The notes: generated from the letters alone by a model not told the origin. A stretch of 64,000 bases of DNA from Streptococcus sp. WB01_FAA12 (GCF_012843315.1 NZ_JABAEX010000010.1:16937-80936), one strand, 5' to 3'; shown: positions 1 through 9,579, counted from the first letter of the stretch. Program-made: numbers and translations.

Positions 1-266
1 GGAGTCTCCTCAGCTGGCTTGCTTTCGGAACTTGGAGTCTCAACTAGAGCTGGTTTAGTGGTCTCGGTCGGTTCAATCTGCTCTGATCCACTATTAGGTT
101 TAGTTGTAGTCTCGACAATACTTGGGTCATTTTGCTGCACTTCAATACCATCAGCTGAGACTGTATGACTGGATAGAAAAACAGCCCCTAGCAAAACAGA
201 AGCAGTCCCAACCGTTAGTTTGCGGATGCTATAGCGACAGGATTTCTCCCAAAAGTGTTTTTTCAT
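1..266 (-). CDS. YSIRK-signal surface protein, N-terminus only (runs off window)
   Basis: The first 88 codons of a secreted, probably wall-anchored protein are present, and the rest lies left of the window. Translation begins MKKHFWEKSCRYSIRKL and continues with the glycine/serine-rich YSIRK-type signal peptide, a hydrophobic stretch and a likely cleavage after VSA (residues about 37-39). It then becomes a Thr/Glu/Pro-rich low-complexity spacer typical of streptococcal LPXTG proteins. The ATG at 266 has a good Shine-Dalgarno sequence (GGAGG). The mature domain is not visible, so enzyme or adhesin identity cannot be given. The opening resembles that of EndoD at 14186. A cre-like site lies just upstream. 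Confidence 0.85.
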   Translation of the reverse strand, partial: MKKHFWEKSCRYSIRKLTVGTASVLLGAVFLSSHTVSADGIEVQQNDPSIVETTTKPNSGSEQIEPTETTKPALVETPSSESKPAEET

Positions 267-285
267 AAAAACCTCCGTTGTTTAT

Positions 286-301
286 CCGAAACCGCTTACA
301 T
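286..301 (-). promoter_or_regulatory. cre-like site upstream of the partial surface-protein gene
   Basis: On the minus strand the sequence reads ATGTAAGCGGTTTCGG, which matches the catabolite-responsive-element consensus WTGNAARCGNWWNCAW at all but the last two positions. It lies about 20 bp upstream of the start codon. CcpA control is inferred; many streptococcal glycan-active surface proteins are CcpA-regulated. Confidence 0.45.
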
Positions 302-558
302 TTTATAAAGCAGTTCCTTTTAATTTGTTTCTATTTATCTCCTCACCTCCCATTCTAATGGTCGCTTAGCATTTGTCAAGAGGTTTTTGGTGAAAAACAT
401 ATTTGAGATTGCTTTTTCTTAAAAAAGTAGAAGAAAGAGAGGAAAGGGTGGAATTATTCGTAATTTCATAGTTCAATCTGATTTTAAGACTAGCTTAGAA
501 TTGGCTTAACCCCTTCTTGAAAGCGTAAAACAAACTAGTCAGGAAAGCCACTTTATGG

Positions 559-564
559 TATAAT
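559..564 (+). promoter_or_regulatory. Extended -10 promoter of the UPF0154 gene
   Basis: TATAAT is preceded by TGG, giving the TGn extended -10 that pneumococcal-type promoters favour. No strong -35 is visible. It lies about 35 bp upstream of the start codon. Confidence 0.6.
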
Positions 565-597
565 ATAGAAGACTCAAAAAGAAACAGGAGAAAAAGA

Positions 598-846
598 ATG
601 GATTTACTTTTAGCAATTGTCTTGATTGTGCTAGCTTTTCTAGGAGGAGCTCTTGGAGGTATGTATTTGGTGCGTAAGCAAATTGAAAAAGAATTTGCTG
701 ACAACCCACGTTTGAATGCTGAGGCAGTTCGTGCTCTTTTGAGCGCAAATGGTCAAAAACCAAGCGAAGCCAAGGTACAACAAGTTTACCACCAAATCAT
801 CCGTCAACAAAAAGCAGCCCTCGCTAACAATAAAAAGAAAAAATAA
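598..846 (+). CDS. UPF0154 (YneF-like) small membrane protein
   Basis: This 82-residue protein has a single N-terminal membrane helix (about residues 3-24, rich in Leu/Ile/Gly) followed by a charged cytoplasmic tail. The tail contains the family pattern with [13 protein letters not shown] and [11 protein letters not shown] and ends in a lysine run. Length and layout fit the UPF0154/YneF family of Firmicutes. Its function is unknown. The ATG is preceded by AGGAG. It is monocistronic or weakly linked to murI, which begins about 210 bp later, after a hairpin. Confidence 0.85.
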   Translation: MDLLLAIVLIVLAFLGGALGGMYLVRKQIEKEFADNPRLNAEAVRALLSANGQKPSEAKVQQVYHQIIRQQKAALANNKKKK

Positions 847-854
847 ATAAGGAA

Positions 855-880
855 AAGTCTGGGATGAAAGTTCCAGACTT
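855..880 (+). terminator. Hairpin after the UPF0154 gene
   Basis: AAGTCTGG pairs with CCAGACTT across a 10-nt loop, eight bases after the stop codon. No T-run follows, so it may be a weak terminator or an mRNA 3' end stabiliser. Confidence 0.4.
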
Positions 881-1054
881 CTCACTATGTTCAATAGTTC
901 TCAAGGATAAGACTTTTTCCTTGCATTCTATTGATATTTGATTATGATTAAGAGAGGGGCAGTTGACATTCCATCAAGCTGTCTGTCAGTTCGTTCAGGA
1001 TAAGAAATCATGATGAACTATCAATCAGAAAAAGAAGACTAGAAAGAAGACTGT

Positions 1055-1849
1055 ATGGATAATCGACCAATTGGTTTTTTGGATTCGGGTGTCGGGGGCT
1101 TGACCGTTGTTCGTGAGCTCATGCGCCAGCTTCCCCATGAAGAAATCGTCTATATTGGAGATTCGGCGCGGGCGCCCTATGGTCCCCGTCCTGCTGAGCA
1201 AATTCGTGAATATACTTGGCAGTTGGTCAACTTTCTCTTGACCAAGGATGTCAAAATGATTGTCATTGCTTGTAATACCGCGACTGCGGTCGTCTGGGAA
1301 GAAATCAAGGCTCAACTAGACATTCCCGTCCTAGGTGTGATTTTGCCAGGAGCTTCGGCAGCCATCAAGTCCAGCCAAGGTGGGAAAATCGGGGTCATTG
1401 GAACACCCATGACGGTACAATCAGACATCTACCGTCAGAAAATCCATGATTTGGATCCAGACTTACAGGTGGAAAGTTTGGCCTGTCCTAAGTTTGCCCC
1501 CTTGGTGGAGTCTGGTGCCTTATCAACCAGTGTAACCAAGAAAGTCGTCTATGAAACCCTGCGCCCCTTGGTTGGAAAGGTGGATAGCCTGATTCTGGGC
1601 TGTACCCATTACCCACTCCTTCGCCCTATCATCCAAAATGTCATGGGCCCTAAGGTTCAGCTCATCGATAGTGGGGCAGAGTGTGTACGGGACATCTCGG
1701 TCTTGCTTAACTACTTCGAAATCAATCGTAGCCGAGATGCGGGGCCTCTTCAACATCGTTTTTACACAACAGCCAATAGCCAAAGTTTTGCCCAGATTGG
1801 GGAAGAATGGCTGGAGAAAGAGATTCATGTGGAGCATGTAACATTATGA
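1055..1849 (+). CDS. murI: Glutamate racemase
   Basis: The 264-residue enzyme interconverts L- and D-glutamate to supply D-Glu for peptidoglycan. The family landmarks are visible: N-terminal [14 protein letters not shown], the first catalytic cysteine in IACNTATA (about residues 74-76), and the second in [10 protein letters not shown] (about 185). The length is normal for the family. It is the first gene of a tightly packed operon; its TGA overlaps the ATG of rdgB (ATGA). In the related genomes I know, the same order murI-rdgB-phosphodiesterase-CBS is conserved. Confidence 0.95.
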   Translation: MDNRPIGFLDSGVGGLTVVRELMRQLPHEEIVYIGDSARAPYGPRPAEQIREYTWQLVNFLLTKDVKMIVIACNTATAVVWEEIKAQLDIPVLGVILPGASAAIKSSQGGKIGVIGTPMTVQSDIYRQKIHDLDPDLQVESLACPKFAPLVESGALSTSVTKKVVYETLRPLVGKVDSLILGCTHYPLLRPIIQNVMGPKVQLIDSGAECVRDISVLLNYFEINRSRDAGPLQHRFYTTANSQSFAQIGEEWLEKEIHVEHVTL

Positions 1850-2817
1850 CAAACAAAATTTATGAATACAAGGACGACCAGGACTGGTATGTTGGTGTCT
1901 GGGATGTCTATGGAGGCATCTATAGCCTCATCAAAGATCCGCTTGAGCTTGATTTTATGGATTTAGCGCGGATTTTTCGTGATGAGGAAAAGGGCTTTCC
2001 GATTACGATAACAGTGATGCGCTGGTCTTCTAACTTTCGTCTGCTCTCCTTTATCGTTGAGATTTTAAATGCGGAAGCAGGACGTAACTTGGAAGTCATC
2101 CAACGTCAGGGAGCCTTACTTTTGATTGAAAATGGACAGCTTTTGCATGTCGAACTACCTAAAGAAGGGATCGATGTTCAAGACTTCTTTGAAACTAGTA
2201 AGGTTAGAGAAACCTTGTTGATTGCGACTCGTAACGAGGGCAAGACCAAGGAATTCCGAGCTATCTTTGACAAACTAGGCTACGATGTCGAAAATCTGAA
2301 TGACTATCCTGACCTGCCTGAAGTAGCTGAAACAGGCATGACCTTTGAAGAAAATGCCCGCCTCAAGGCAGAAACCATTTCCCAATTAACAGGCAAGATG
2401 GTTTTGGCAGATGATTCTGGTCTCAAAGTCGATGTCCTCGGCGGTTTACCAGGAGTCTGGTCAGCGCGATTCGCTGGCGTGGGAGCTACTGACCGTGAAA
2501 ACAATGCCAAACTCTTGCACGAATTGGCCATGGTCTTTGAACTCAAGGACCGCTCAGCTCAGTTTCACACAACCCTAGTTGTAGCCAGTCCAAACAAGGA
2601 AAGCTTGGTGGTTGAAGCTGACTGGCCAGGTTATATCAACTTTGAACCCAAGGGTGAAAATGGCTTTGGTTATGATCCCCTTTTCCTTGTGGGAGAGACA
2701 GGCAAATCCTCAGCTGAATTAACCCTTGAAGAAAAAAATAGCCAATCTCACCGTGCCTTAGCCGTTAAGAAACTTTTGGAGGTATTTCCATCATGGCAAA
2801 GCAAACCATCATTGTAA
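1846..2817 (+). CDS. rdgB: RdgB/HAM1 non-canonical purine NTP pyrophosphatase with N-terminal extension
   Basis: The enzyme hydrolyses dITP, XTP and related NTPs to monophosphates, keeping deaminated purines out of DNA. The catalytic HAM1 core occupies about residues 125-323: [14 protein letters not shown] at its start, [17 protein letters not shown], and GFGYDPLF near the end. About 125 residues precede the core, whereas stand-alone RdgB proteins are about 200 residues. This extension has no recognised motif. The start at 1846 is chosen because ATGA overlaps the murI stop. Its end overlaps the next gene by 25 nt. Confidence 0.92.
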   Translation: MTNKIYEYKDDQDWYVGVWDVYGGIYSLIKDPLELDFMDLARIFRDEEKGFPITITVMRWSSNFRLLSFIVEILNAEAGRNLEVIQRQGALLLIENGQLLHVELPKEGIDVQDFFETSKVRETLLIATRNEGKTKEFRAIFDKLGYDVENLNDYPDLPEVAETGMTFEENARLKAETISQLTGKMVLADDSGLKVDVLGGLPGVWSARFAGVGATDRENNAKLLHELAMVFELKDRSAQFHTTLVVASPNKESLVVEADWPGYINFEPKGENGFGYDPLFLVGETGKSSAELTLEEKNSQSHRALAVKKLLEVFPSWQSKPSL

Positions 2818-3314
2818 TGAGTGACTCCCACGGAGATAGCTTGATTGTGGAAGAAATTCGTGACCGCTATCTGGGTAAAGTTGATGCCATTTTTCACGAT
2901 GGTGACTCAGAACTTCGTCCCGATTCTCCGCTCTGGGAGGGCATCCATGTCGTCAAAGGCAACATGGACTTTTATGCTGGCTACCCAGAACGTTTGGTGA
3001 CTCAACTTGGTCCTACAAAGATCATCCAGACTCACGGACATTTATTTGATATCAATTTCAACTTTCAAAAGTTGGACTACTGGGCTCAGGAAGAAGAAGC
3101 AGACATCTGTCTCTATGGTCACTTGCATGTGCCAAGTGCTTGGATGGAAGGAAAGACACTCTTTCTCAATCCAGGCTCCATCAGCCAACCACGAGGAACC
3201 ATCAGAGAATGCCTCTATGCCCGTGTGGAGATTGATGACAGCTATTTCAAAGTGGACTTTTTGACACGTGATCATGAGGTTTATCCAGGCTTGTCCAAGG
3301 AGTTTACTCGATGA
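2793..3314 (+). CDS. YfcE/MJ0936-family metallophosphoesterase
   Basis: This 173-residue calcineurin-like phosphoesterase shows the metal-binding blocks of the family: MSDSHGD near residue 10, HDGD at about 35, VKGNMD at about 51, THGH at about 78, and YGHLHVPS at about 105. The physiological substrate is unknown; family members hydrolyse phosphodiesters in vitro. The ATG is preceded by GGAGG inside the end of rdgB, and its stop overlaps the next start (ATGA), so it is translationally coupled on both sides. Confidence 0.9.
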   Translation: MAKQTIIVMSDSHGDSLIVEEIRDRYLGKVDAIFHDGDSELRPDSPLWEGIHVVKGNMDFYAGYPERLVTQLGPTKIIQTHGHLFDINFNFQKLDYWAQEEEADICLYGHLHVPSAWMEGKTLFLNPGSISQPRGTIRECLYARVEIDDSYFKVDFLTRDHEVYPGLSKEFTR

Positions 3315-3772
3315 TTGCCAAGGAATTTGAAGCATTTTTACTGGAGCAGGAAGGAACCTTTCTCACCCCTGCTGAGAATCTAGCAGCCTTGATTGATACC
3401 CATAACGCTGACCATGCGATTTTGGTGTTGAGTCAAATTACCTATACCCGTATCCCTGTTGTGACCTTTGACAAACACTTTGTCGGAACCATTGGTCTAC
3501 GAGATATTTTGGCTTATCAAATGGAGCAAGGTTTGAAAGATGAGCAGATGGCAACTACAGATATCGTCAATATGACCAAGACGGATGTAGCAGTCGTCGC
3601 TCCAGACTATAATATCACTGAGGTCCTCCATAAACTAGTAGATGAACCTTTCTTGCCAGTCGTAGATGGTGAAGGAATTTTCCAAGGAATCATCACGCGC
3701 AAGTCCATCCTCAAGGCCGTCAATGCCCTCTTGCATGATTTTAATAAGGATTATGAGATTCGATGCAAATGA
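3311..3772 (+). CDS. CBS-domain protein (CbpB/DarB-like)
   Basis: This 153-residue soluble protein consists of two CBS motifs, about residues 20-80 and 90-145. It resembles the stand-alone CBS proteins of Firmicutes (YkuL/DarB in Bacillus, CbpB in Listeria), some of which bind cyclic-di-AMP. Binding here is inferred from the family only. It sits between the phosphoesterase and the XerD-like gene and overlaps both by four bases. Confidence 0.82.
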   Translation: MIAKEFEAFLLEQEGTFLTPAENLAALIDTHNADHAILVLSQITYTRIPVVTFDKHFVGTIGLRDILAYQMEQGLKDEQMATTDIVNMTKTDVAVVAPDYNITEVLHKLVDEPFLPVVDGEGIFQGIITRKSILKAVNALLHDFNKDYEIRCK

Positions 3773-4503
3773 GAGATAGGATTTCAGACTTTTTAGAGGG
3801 AAAGCAGGGTTTGTCTGCCAATTCCAAGCAGTCCTATAAGTATGATCTGGAGCAATTTTTAGACATTGTAGATGAGCGGATCTCTGATACCAGTCTCAAG
3901 ATTTACCAAGCCCAGCTAGCCAATCTAAAAATCAGCGCCCAGAAGCGAAAACTTTCGGCCTGTAACCAATTTCTCTACTTTCTCTACCAAAAAGGAGAAG
4001 TGGATAACTTTTACCGTTTGGAATTAGCCAAGCAAGCTGAAAAGAAGACTGAAAAATCAGAGATTCTAAACCTAGACTCTTTTTGGCAGGAAAGTAATTA
4101 TCCAGAGGGACGCTTGCTGGCGCTCTTAATTCTAGAAATGGGACTCTTGCCTAGTGAGATTTTAGCCCTCAAGGTTGCAGATATCAATCTGGATTTTCAG
4201 GTGTTGCGAATTAACAAGGCTTCCCAACAGAGGATTGTCACCATACCCACGACCTTGATTCCAGAGCTAGAACCCTTGATGGGGCAGATCTATCTCTTTG
4301 AAAGGGGAGAGAAAGCCTATTCTCGTCAGTGGGCCTTTCGTCAGCTAGAGTCCTTTGTCAAGGAGAAAGGTTTCCCAACCTTATCCGCTCAAGCCTTGCG
4401 GGAACAGTTCATTCTAAGACAAATAGAAAACAAGGTCGATTTGTACGAAATTGCAAAAAAATTAGGATTAAAAACAGTCCTGACCTTAGAAAAATATAGA
4501 TAA
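3769..4503 (+). CDS. XerD-like tyrosine-recombinase homologue, probably catalytically inactive
   Basis: This protein of 244 residues has the two-part XerC/D layout, with an N-terminal SAM-like core-binding domain (about 1-85) and a C-terminal catalytic-fold domain. Key residues are lost. The usual first arginine in the GLR-SE motif is leucine here (GLLPSE). The H-x-L-R-H block is replaced by Q-A-L-R-E, and the GH before the tyrosine is GL. This agrees with the known streptococcal XerD-like protein of unknown function; XerS/difSL does dimer resolution in streptococci. The start is the ATG overlapping the previous stop. Its position next to scpAB suggests a chromosome-maintenance link (inference). 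Confidence 0.85.
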   Translation: MRDRISDFLEGKQGLSANSKQSYKYDLEQFLDIVDERISDTSLKIYQAQLANLKISAQKRKLSACNQFLYFLYQKGEVDNFYRLELAKQAEKKTEKSEILNLDSFWQESNYPEGRLLALLILEMGLLPSEILALKVADINLDFQVLRINKASQQRIVTIPTTLIPELEPLMGQIYLFERGEKAYSRQWAFRQLESFVKEKGFPTLSAQALREQFILRQIENKVDLYEIAKKLGLKTVLTLEKYR

Positions 4504-5231
4504 TGGATATTAAATTAAAAGATTTTGAAGGGCCCCTGGACTTGCTTTTGCACCTAGTCTCAAAGTATCAGATGGATATCTACGATGTGCCTATCACAGA
4601 AGTCATCGAACAGTACCTAGCCTATGTCTCAACCCTGCAGGCCATGCGTCTGGAAGTGACGGGTGAGTACATGGTCATGGCCAGTCAGCTGATGCTGATC
4701 AAGAGTCGCAAGCTCTTGCCAAAGGTAGCAGAAGTGACAGATTTGGAAGATGATCTAGAGCAGGATCTTCTCTCTCAAATCGAAGAATACCGCAAGTTCA
4801 AGCTCTTGGGTGAGCACTTGGAGGCTAAGCACCAAGATCGGGCCCAGTACTATTCCAAAGCGCCAACAGAGTTGATTTACGAAGATGCGGAACTTGTGCA
4901 TGATAGGACGACCATTGACCTCTTTTTGGCTTTTTCAAATATCCTAGCCAAGAAAAAAGAGGAGTTCGCTCAGAACCACACGACCATCCTGCGGGATGAG
5001 TATAAGATTGAGGACATGATGGTTATCGTAAAAGAATCCTTGACTGGGCGAGACCAGTTGCGTTTGCAGGATTTGTTCAAGGAAGCCCAGAATGTCCAAG
5101 AGGTCATTACCCTCTTTTTGGCGACCTTAGAGTTAATCAAAACCCAGGAACTGGTCCTCGTACAAGAGGAGAGTTTCGGAGATATCTATCTCATGGAAAA
5201 GAAGGAAGAAAGTCAAGAGGCACAAAGCTAG
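4503..5231 (+). CDS. scpA: Segregation and condensation protein A (kleisin)
   Basis: ScpA is the kleisin subunit that bridges SMC heads in the condensin complex. The 242-residue protein begins with the characteristic [16 protein letters not shown] motif, continues with a charged helical middle ([22 protein letters not shown]), and ends with the winged-helix region that contacts SMC. Its ATG shares a base with the preceding TAA. It is followed by scpB after a short gap. Confidence 0.95.
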   Translation: MDIKLKDFEGPLDLLLHLVSKYQMDIYDVPITEVIEQYLAYVSTLQAMRLEVTGEYMVMASQLMLIKSRKLLPKVAEVTDLEDDLEQDLLSQIEEYRKFKLLGEHLEAKHQDRAQYYSKAPTELIYEDAELVHDRTTIDLFLAFSNILAKKKEEFAQNHTTILRDEYKIEDMMVIVKESLTGRDQLRLQDLFKEAQNVQEVITLFLATLELIKTQELVLVQEESFGDIYLMEKKEESQEAQS

Positions 5232-5249
5232 ACTTGATAGAGAGGAAAG

Positions 5250-5819
5250 ATGAGTACTTTAGCAGAAATAGAAGCGCTCTTGTTTGTAGCAGGTGAAGAT
5301 GGGATTCGGGTCCGTCAGTTGGCTGAACTCCTATCACTTCCCCCAACAGGTATCCAACAGAGTTTAGAAAAATTAGCCCAAAAGTATGAAAAAGACCAAG
5401 ATTCGAGCTTGTCCCTGATTGAGACAGGTGGGGCTTATAGATTGGTGACCAAACCTCAATTTGCAGCGATTTTGAAGGAATATTCCAAAGCTCCCATCAA
5501 CCAGAGTTTGTCTCGGGCTGCCCTTGAGACCTTGTCAATCATTGCCTACAAGCAGCCCATCACAAGGATAGAAATCGATGCCATCCGTGGGGTCAACTCG
5601 AGTGGGGCCTTGGCAAAGTTGCAGGCTTTTGACTTGATAAAGGAAGACGGGAAAAAAGAAGTGTTGGGTCGCCCCAACCTCTATGTGACTACGGATTATT
5701 TCCTAGATTACATGGGAATTAACCATTTGGAAGAACTGCCAGTGATTGATGAGCTTGAGATTCAGGCCCAAGAAAGCCAATTATTTGGTGAAAGGATAGA
5801 AGAAGATGAGAATCAATAA
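5250..5819 (+). CDS. scpB: Segregation and condensation protein B
   Basis: ScpB is the winged-helix partner that dimerises on ScpA in SMC-ScpAB. The 189-residue protein carries the conserved [10 protein letters not shown] start and the [20 protein letters not shown] and RGVN segments typical of the family. A GAGG ribosome-binding site precedes the ATG. The acidic C-terminus overlaps the rluB start by 14 nt. Confidence 0.95.
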   Translation: MSTLAEIEALLFVAGEDGIRVRQLAELLSLPPTGIQQSLEKLAQKYEKDQDSSLSLIETGGAYRLVTKPQFAAILKEYSKAPINQSLSRAALETLSIIAYKQPITRIEIDAIRGVNSSGALAKLQAFDLIKEDGKKEVLGRPNLYVTTDYFLDYMGINHLEELPVIDELEIQAQESQLFGERIEEDENQ

Positions 5820-6528
5820 ATATATTGCCCACGCAGGTGTGGCCAGTAGGAGAAAAGCAGAAGAGCTGATCAAGCAAGGCTTGGTGACGGTCAACGGCCA
5901 AGTAGTGCGTGAACTAGCAACCACTATCAAGGCTGGTGACAAGGTTGAAGTTGAAGGCCAACCTATCTACAACGAAGAAAAGGTCTACTATCTTCTCAAT
6001 AAACCCCGCGGTGTGATTTCCAGTGTGACAGATGACAAGGGCCGCAAGACTGTTGTGGATCTCTTGCCCAATGTAAAAGAGCGCATTTACCCTGTGGGAC
6101 GTTTGGACTGGGATACATCAGGTGTCTTGATTTTGACCAATGATGGGGACTTTACAGACGAGATGATTCACCCCCGTAATGAGATTGACAAGGTCTACGT
6201 CGCGCGTGTTAAAGGTGTGGCCAACAAAGAAAATCTCCGCCCCTTGACTCGTGGTCTTGAGATTGATGGCAAGAAAACCAAGCCAGCTGTCTATGAGATT
6301 CTCAAAGTGGATCCAGTTAAAAATCGCTCTGTAGTGCAGTTGACTATCCATGAAGGGCGTAACCACCAGGTTAAAAAAATGTTTGAAGCCGTCGGTCTTC
6401 AAGTGGATAAGTTGTCTCGGACACGTTTTGGACACTTAGACTTGACAGGTCTTCGTCCAGGAGAATCCCGTCGCCTTAATAAAAAAGAAATCAGCCAACT
6501 ACACACTATGGCTGTAACCAAGAAATAA
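5806..6528 (+). CDS. rluB: 23S rRNA pseudouridine synthase, RluB family
   Basis: This 240-residue synthase has an N-terminal S4 RNA-binding domain ([22 protein letters not shown]) and the RsuA/RluB-type catalytic domain. The active-site aspartate lies in [12 protein letters not shown] (about residue 106), and [10 protein letters not shown] marks the C-terminal block. By family it modifies a uridine in 23S rRNA helix 89. It overlaps scpB and yidD, in the order scpA-scpB-rluB that is common in Firmicutes. Confidence 0.93.
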   Translation: MRINKYIAHAGVASRRKAEELIKQGLVTVNGQVVRELATTIKAGDKVEVEGQPIYNEEKVYYLLNKPRGVISSVTDDKGRKTVVDLLPNVKERIYPVGRLDWDTSGVLILTNDGDFTDEMIHPRNEIDKVYVARVKGVANKENLRPLTRGLEIDGKKTKPAVYEILKVDPVKNRSVVQLTIHEGRNHQVKKMFEAVGLQVDKLSRTRFGHLDLTGLRPGESRRLNKKEISQLHTMAVTKK

Positions 6529-6770
6529 TGAAACGAATCTTAATAGCGCCAGTACGCTTTTACCAACGTTTTATCTCACCAGCCTTTCCACCTTCTTGTC
6601 GCTTTGAGCCGACTTGTTCAAATTACATGATTCAGGCTATTGAAAAACATGGCTTCAAGGGTGTTTTGATGGGCTTGGCTCGAATTTTCCGATGCCATCC
6701 TTGGTCGCCAATAGGAAAAGATCCTGTCCCAGATCACTTTTCCCTCAAACGAAATCGAGAAGAAAAATAA
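6528..6770 (+). CDS. yidD: Membrane protein insertion efficiency factor YidD
   Basis: This 80-residue protein shows the YidD hallmarks [31 protein letters not shown], and [13 protein letters not shown]. Members are amphipathic, peripheral inner-membrane proteins that assist YidC-dependent insertion. The ATG overlaps the rluB stop. It is the last gene of the murI operon and is followed at once by a terminator. Confidence 0.93.
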   Translation: MKRILIAPVRFYQRFISPAFPPSCRFEPTCSNYMIQAIEKHGFKGVLMGLARIFRCHPWSPIGKDPVPDHFSLKRNREEK

Positions 6771-6798
6771 ACCCAACATCATTTGATGTTGGGTTTTC
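6771..6798. terminator. Bidirectional rho-independent terminator between yidD and piuA
   Basis: ACCCAACATC pairs perfectly with GATGTTGGGT and is followed by TTTT. The A-run on the other side allows it also to end the leftward piu operon. Confidence 0.9.
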
Positions 6799-6802
6799 TT
6801 GC

Positions 6803-7774
6803 TTATTTCAAAGCTTTTTGAGTGTCTTCAATCATAAGTTTAGTTGATTCAAGTCCGCCTCCGCTTAGATACCAGAGGTCTGGTGTTAGTTGGATAATCT
6901 TACCGTTTTTAGCGGCAGGGGTTTCAGCGATGAGGACATTTTCTAGGACGCCATCGTTGCTAGAGTTGTCACCACCGATGGCAAGGGTACGGTTGATGAC
7001 AAAGAGGATGTCAGGATTGATTTCTTTGACACTTTCAAAGCTGACTTCTTGTCCGTGGCGTGAGTCTTCAAATTGAGTATCTGTTGGCTTGAATTTCAAG
7101 GTTTGGTACAAGAAAGAGAAACGAGATTGGGCACCAAAGGCGGCCATTTTTCCTTCATGGAGGAGGATAGCAAGGGCTTTTTTGTCAGAACTTTCGTTTT
7201 TAGTTGCGACTTCTTGGATGCTCTTGTCTAGGTTGGCTAATTCTTCCTTGGCTTTCTGTGTACCAGTTTCGCCGAAGGCGCTTGCTAAGGATTCGATATT
7301 AGCCTTGGTAGAAGTCCAGTAGTCGTCCTTACTTGCTTGGAAGAGCACAGTTGGAGCAATTTCTTTGAACTTGTCTACGAATTTTTGGGTACGTGGAGAA
7401 GCAATAATTAGATCTGGTTCAAGAGTAGCAATAGCTTCTAGGTCTGGCTCAACCATGGAACCCACATTGTTGACATTTCCTGCAAGATCTTTTAGGTAAG
7501 TCGGAACAGTTTTTGTAGGCATTCCGACGATATTCTTTTCAAAACCTAAAGCGCGAATAGTATCCGCAGCACCGAGATCAAAGGTCACAATCTTTTCAGG
7601 AACCTTTGAAAGTTTGACCTCGTCTAGTGAACTTTTAATGGTTATCTCTGTTGGAGCAGAGCTACTTGTCTCTGTCTGGCTAGTGCTTGAATTTGTATTT
7701 GTACTACATGCACCAAGTAAGAGCAAGAAGCTGGCCACTAGGGCAGTGAGATAAAGTTTAAGGGATGTTTTCAT
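6803..7774 (-). CDS. piuA: Iron-complex ABC transporter substrate-binding lipoprotein
   Basis: This 323-residue periplasmic-binding-type lipoprotein has a signal peptide ending in a lipobox (LLLGACS, Cys about residue 23), a Ser/Thr-rich linker, and then a FhuD/TroA-like fold. It matches the pneumococcal PiuA type that captures haem or ferric siderophore-like complexes. Tell-tale segments include VTFDLGAADTIRALG and DILFVINRTLAIGG. It is last in the piuBCDA operon, 99 bp after piuD, with a strong hairpin in that gap. In pneumococcus the operon is repressed by RitR. Confidence 0.92.
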   Translation of the reverse strand: MKTSLKLYLTALVASFLLLLGACSTNTNSSTSQTETSSSAPTEITIKSSLDEVKLSKVPEKIVTFDLGAADTIRALGFEKNIVGMPTKTVPTYLKDLAGNVNNVGSMVEPDLEAIATLEPDLIIASPRTQKFVDKFKEIAPTVLFQASKDDYWTSTKANIESLASAFGETGTQKAKEELANLDKSIQEVATKNESSDKKALAILLHEGKMAAFGAQSRFSFLYQTLKFKPTDTQFEDSRHGQEVSFESVKEINPDILFVINRTLAIGGDNSSNDGVLENVLIAETPAAKNGKIIQLTPDLWYLSGGGLESTKLMIEDTQKALK

Positions 7775-7810
7775 GATTTCTCCTTTTTAAAATGTGATAA
7801 CAATGTAGGG

Positions 7811-7843
7811 AGTCTCTTAGATAGGCTTGTTAGCTAAGAGACT
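7811..7843 (-). promoter_or_regulatory. Strong intercistronic hairpin between piuD and piuA
   Basis: AGTCTCTTAG pairs perfectly with CTAAGAGACT across a 13-nt loop. No U-run follows in the direction of transcription, so it does not look like a terminator. A processing or mRNA-stabilising stem that raises the level of the binding-protein message is the likeliest role (inference). Confidence 0.5.
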
Positions 7844-7873
7844 GAGGGTTCTTTAACTCGAGTTTCTGAGTTA

Positions 7874-8626
7874 CTAGCTATAGATACAGATCTTTTTGCC
7901 ATTGATATCAGCCAACGTGATGGGAATCTCATAGAGTTGACTGAGCAGGTCAGCCTGCATGATTTGAGTAGTCGTTCCCTTGCTAAAGACTTGGCCGTCT
8001 TTAAAGGCAACAATTTCATCCGCATACTGGCTGGCCATGTTGATATCGTGGAGGACGATGATAATGGTTTTACCGAGTTCCTCCACCAGTCGCTTGAGAA
8101 TCTGCATCATGCTGACACTTTGCTTAATATCGAGATTGTTAAGTGGTTCGTCCAGCAAGATAAAGTCTGTATCCTGGGCCAGTACCATGGCGATAAAGAC
8201 ACGTTGGAGTTGTCCACCAGACAGGCTATCGATGTAGCGGTCTTTTAAGTTTGTCAGTTCCAGATAGTCTAGAGTTTCTCGGATTTTTTCCCAGTCCGCT
8301 GTTCTCAATCTACCTCGGCTGTAGGGAAAACGTCCAAAACTGACTAGTTCTTCAACGGTCAATTTGGCTTGGTAATTGATCTTCTGCTTTAGGATAGTCA
8401 GTTCTTTGGCCAGTTCTTGCGAATTCCAACTCTCGATTTCACGCCCTTTGATACTGAGAATTCCCTGATCCTTATTGGTTAGTCTACTCATAATGGAGAG
8501 GAGAGTTGATTTTCCAGCACCATTTGGACCAATGAAGGCTGTCAGTTTCTGAGGACTGACTTCAAGCGAAATGTCTTGCAAAATATCCTGTTTTTGAATG
8601 GATTTGTCAATGTTTTCCAGTTTCAC
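7874..8626 (-). CDS. piuD: Iron-complex ABC transporter ATP-binding protein
   Basis: This 250-residue FecE/FepC-type ATPase powers the Piu importer. It has Walker A GPNGAGKST (about residues 33-41), signature LSGGQLQRV (about 137-145), Walker B DFILLDEPLNNLD and the switch histidine in VLHDINMA. Its start overlaps the end of piuC by four bases, in the operon order permease-permease-ATPase-lipoprotein. Confidence 0.93.
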   Translation of the reverse strand: MKLENIDKSIQKQDILQDISLEVSPQKLTAFIGPNGAGKSTLLSIMSRLTNKDQGILSIKGREIESWNSQELAKELTILKQKINYQAKLTVEELVSFGRFPYSRGRLRTADWEKIRETLDYLELTNLKDRYIDSLSGGQLQRVFIAMVLAQDTDFILLDEPLNNLDIKQSVSMMQILKRLVEELGKTIIIVLHDINMASQYADEIVAFKDGQVFSKGTTTQIMQADLLSQLYEIPITLADINGKKICIYS

Positions 8627-9579
8627 TGACGTGCCCTCCTATAAAGTAAGATAAAGAATAAGAAGCCACCCACATTCTCGATGATCATACTGATGCGAAT
8701 TTCCAGCGCAAAGACTCGTTCAATGAGGGCTTGTCCCAAGGTCAAACTAATAAATCCAATCAGAATGGCTACGATAAAGAGCAACTTGTGCCGATAATCT
8801 TTGAGGATTAGATAGGTGAGATTGGCAAGCATAAAGCCGAAGAAGGCCATAGGCCCTACCAAGGCAGTGGCTGTTGAGGTCAAAAGCACGATGCCCCAGA
8901 GGAGTTCTCTCTGTTCTTTTTCAATATCGAGTCCCAGTATCTGAGCCGTTTCTCTTTGCAGGTGCAAGACATCCAGAACGACTGCTTTTCGAAAGAAAAA
9001 GATGGTCAAAGCGAGGATAATCAGAGAACCGATGACTAGGATGGAAGTGTTGAGATGCTGAAAGGAGGCAAAGAGACTGTTCTGCAGTTTATCATATTCA
9101 TTTGGATCCATCAGGACTTGGAGGAAGGTACTGATATTTCGAAAGAGACTTCCGAGGGCTATACAGATTAGCAGGATGAAGACCAGATCTTGCTTCATCA
9201 GCTTTTTCAAGTAGCCTTGTAAGGCGAGAAAGAAGAGGGATTGAAGCAGAAGCAAGACTAGAAATTCTAAGATAGAAGACTTTTCAAGCTGAAGAAATTT
9301 GCTCTCAAAAACCAGTAGCAGGGTCTGTAGCAAGACATAGAAGGATTCGATTCCCAAAATACTTGGCGTTAGGAAGCGATTTTCCGTCAGAGTTTGAAAA
9401 CTAATAGTCGAAATCCCTGTCGCGATAGCTACCAAGAGATAAACGACAATCTTTTGAGAACGAAGTTTCCAAGCAAAGACAGATAGGTGACTAATAGGCC
9501 AAAAGTAGAGGAGACAAGCTCCGATGGCCAGAATAATGAGAAGGCAGAAGAGTCTGGTATGTTTGCTTTTAAACGGCAT
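8623..9579 (-). CDS. piuC: Iron-complex ABC transporter permease (second)
   Basis: This 318-residue FecCD-family permease has about nine hydrophobic helices and the family-typical G-P-x-A-F-F-G motif (VGPMAFFGFMLANLTY, about residues 242-257), which forms the contact region for the ATPase. Its start lies inside the end of piuB (11-bp overlap), with GGGG in the ribosome-binding position. It pairs with PiuB to form the membrane channel. Confidence 0.9.
   Translation of the reverse strand: MPFKSKHTRLFCLLIILAIGACLLYFWPISHLSVFAWKLRSQKIVVYLLVAIATGISTISFQTLTENRFLTPSILGIESFYVLLQTLLLVFESKFLQLEKSSILEFLVLLLLQSLFFLALQGYLKKLMKQDLVFILLICIALGSLFRNISTFLQVLMDPNEYDKLQNSLFASFQHLNTSILVIGSLIILALTIFFFRKAVVLDVLHLQRETAQILGLDIEKEQRELLWGIVLLTSTATALVGPMAFFGFMLANLTYLILKDYRHKLLFIVAILIGFISLTLGQALIERVFALEIRISMIIENVGGFLFFILLYRRARQ

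Larger units (their letters stand above)
267..597. other. Divergent intergenic region between surface-protein gene and UPF0154 gene
   Basis: This 331-bp stretch holds the ribosome-binding site and cre-like site of the leftward surface-protein gene and the promoter of the rightward UPF0154 gene. The middle (about 310-530) is AT-rich and I see no gene, repeat or RNA motif in it. Confidence 0.6.
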
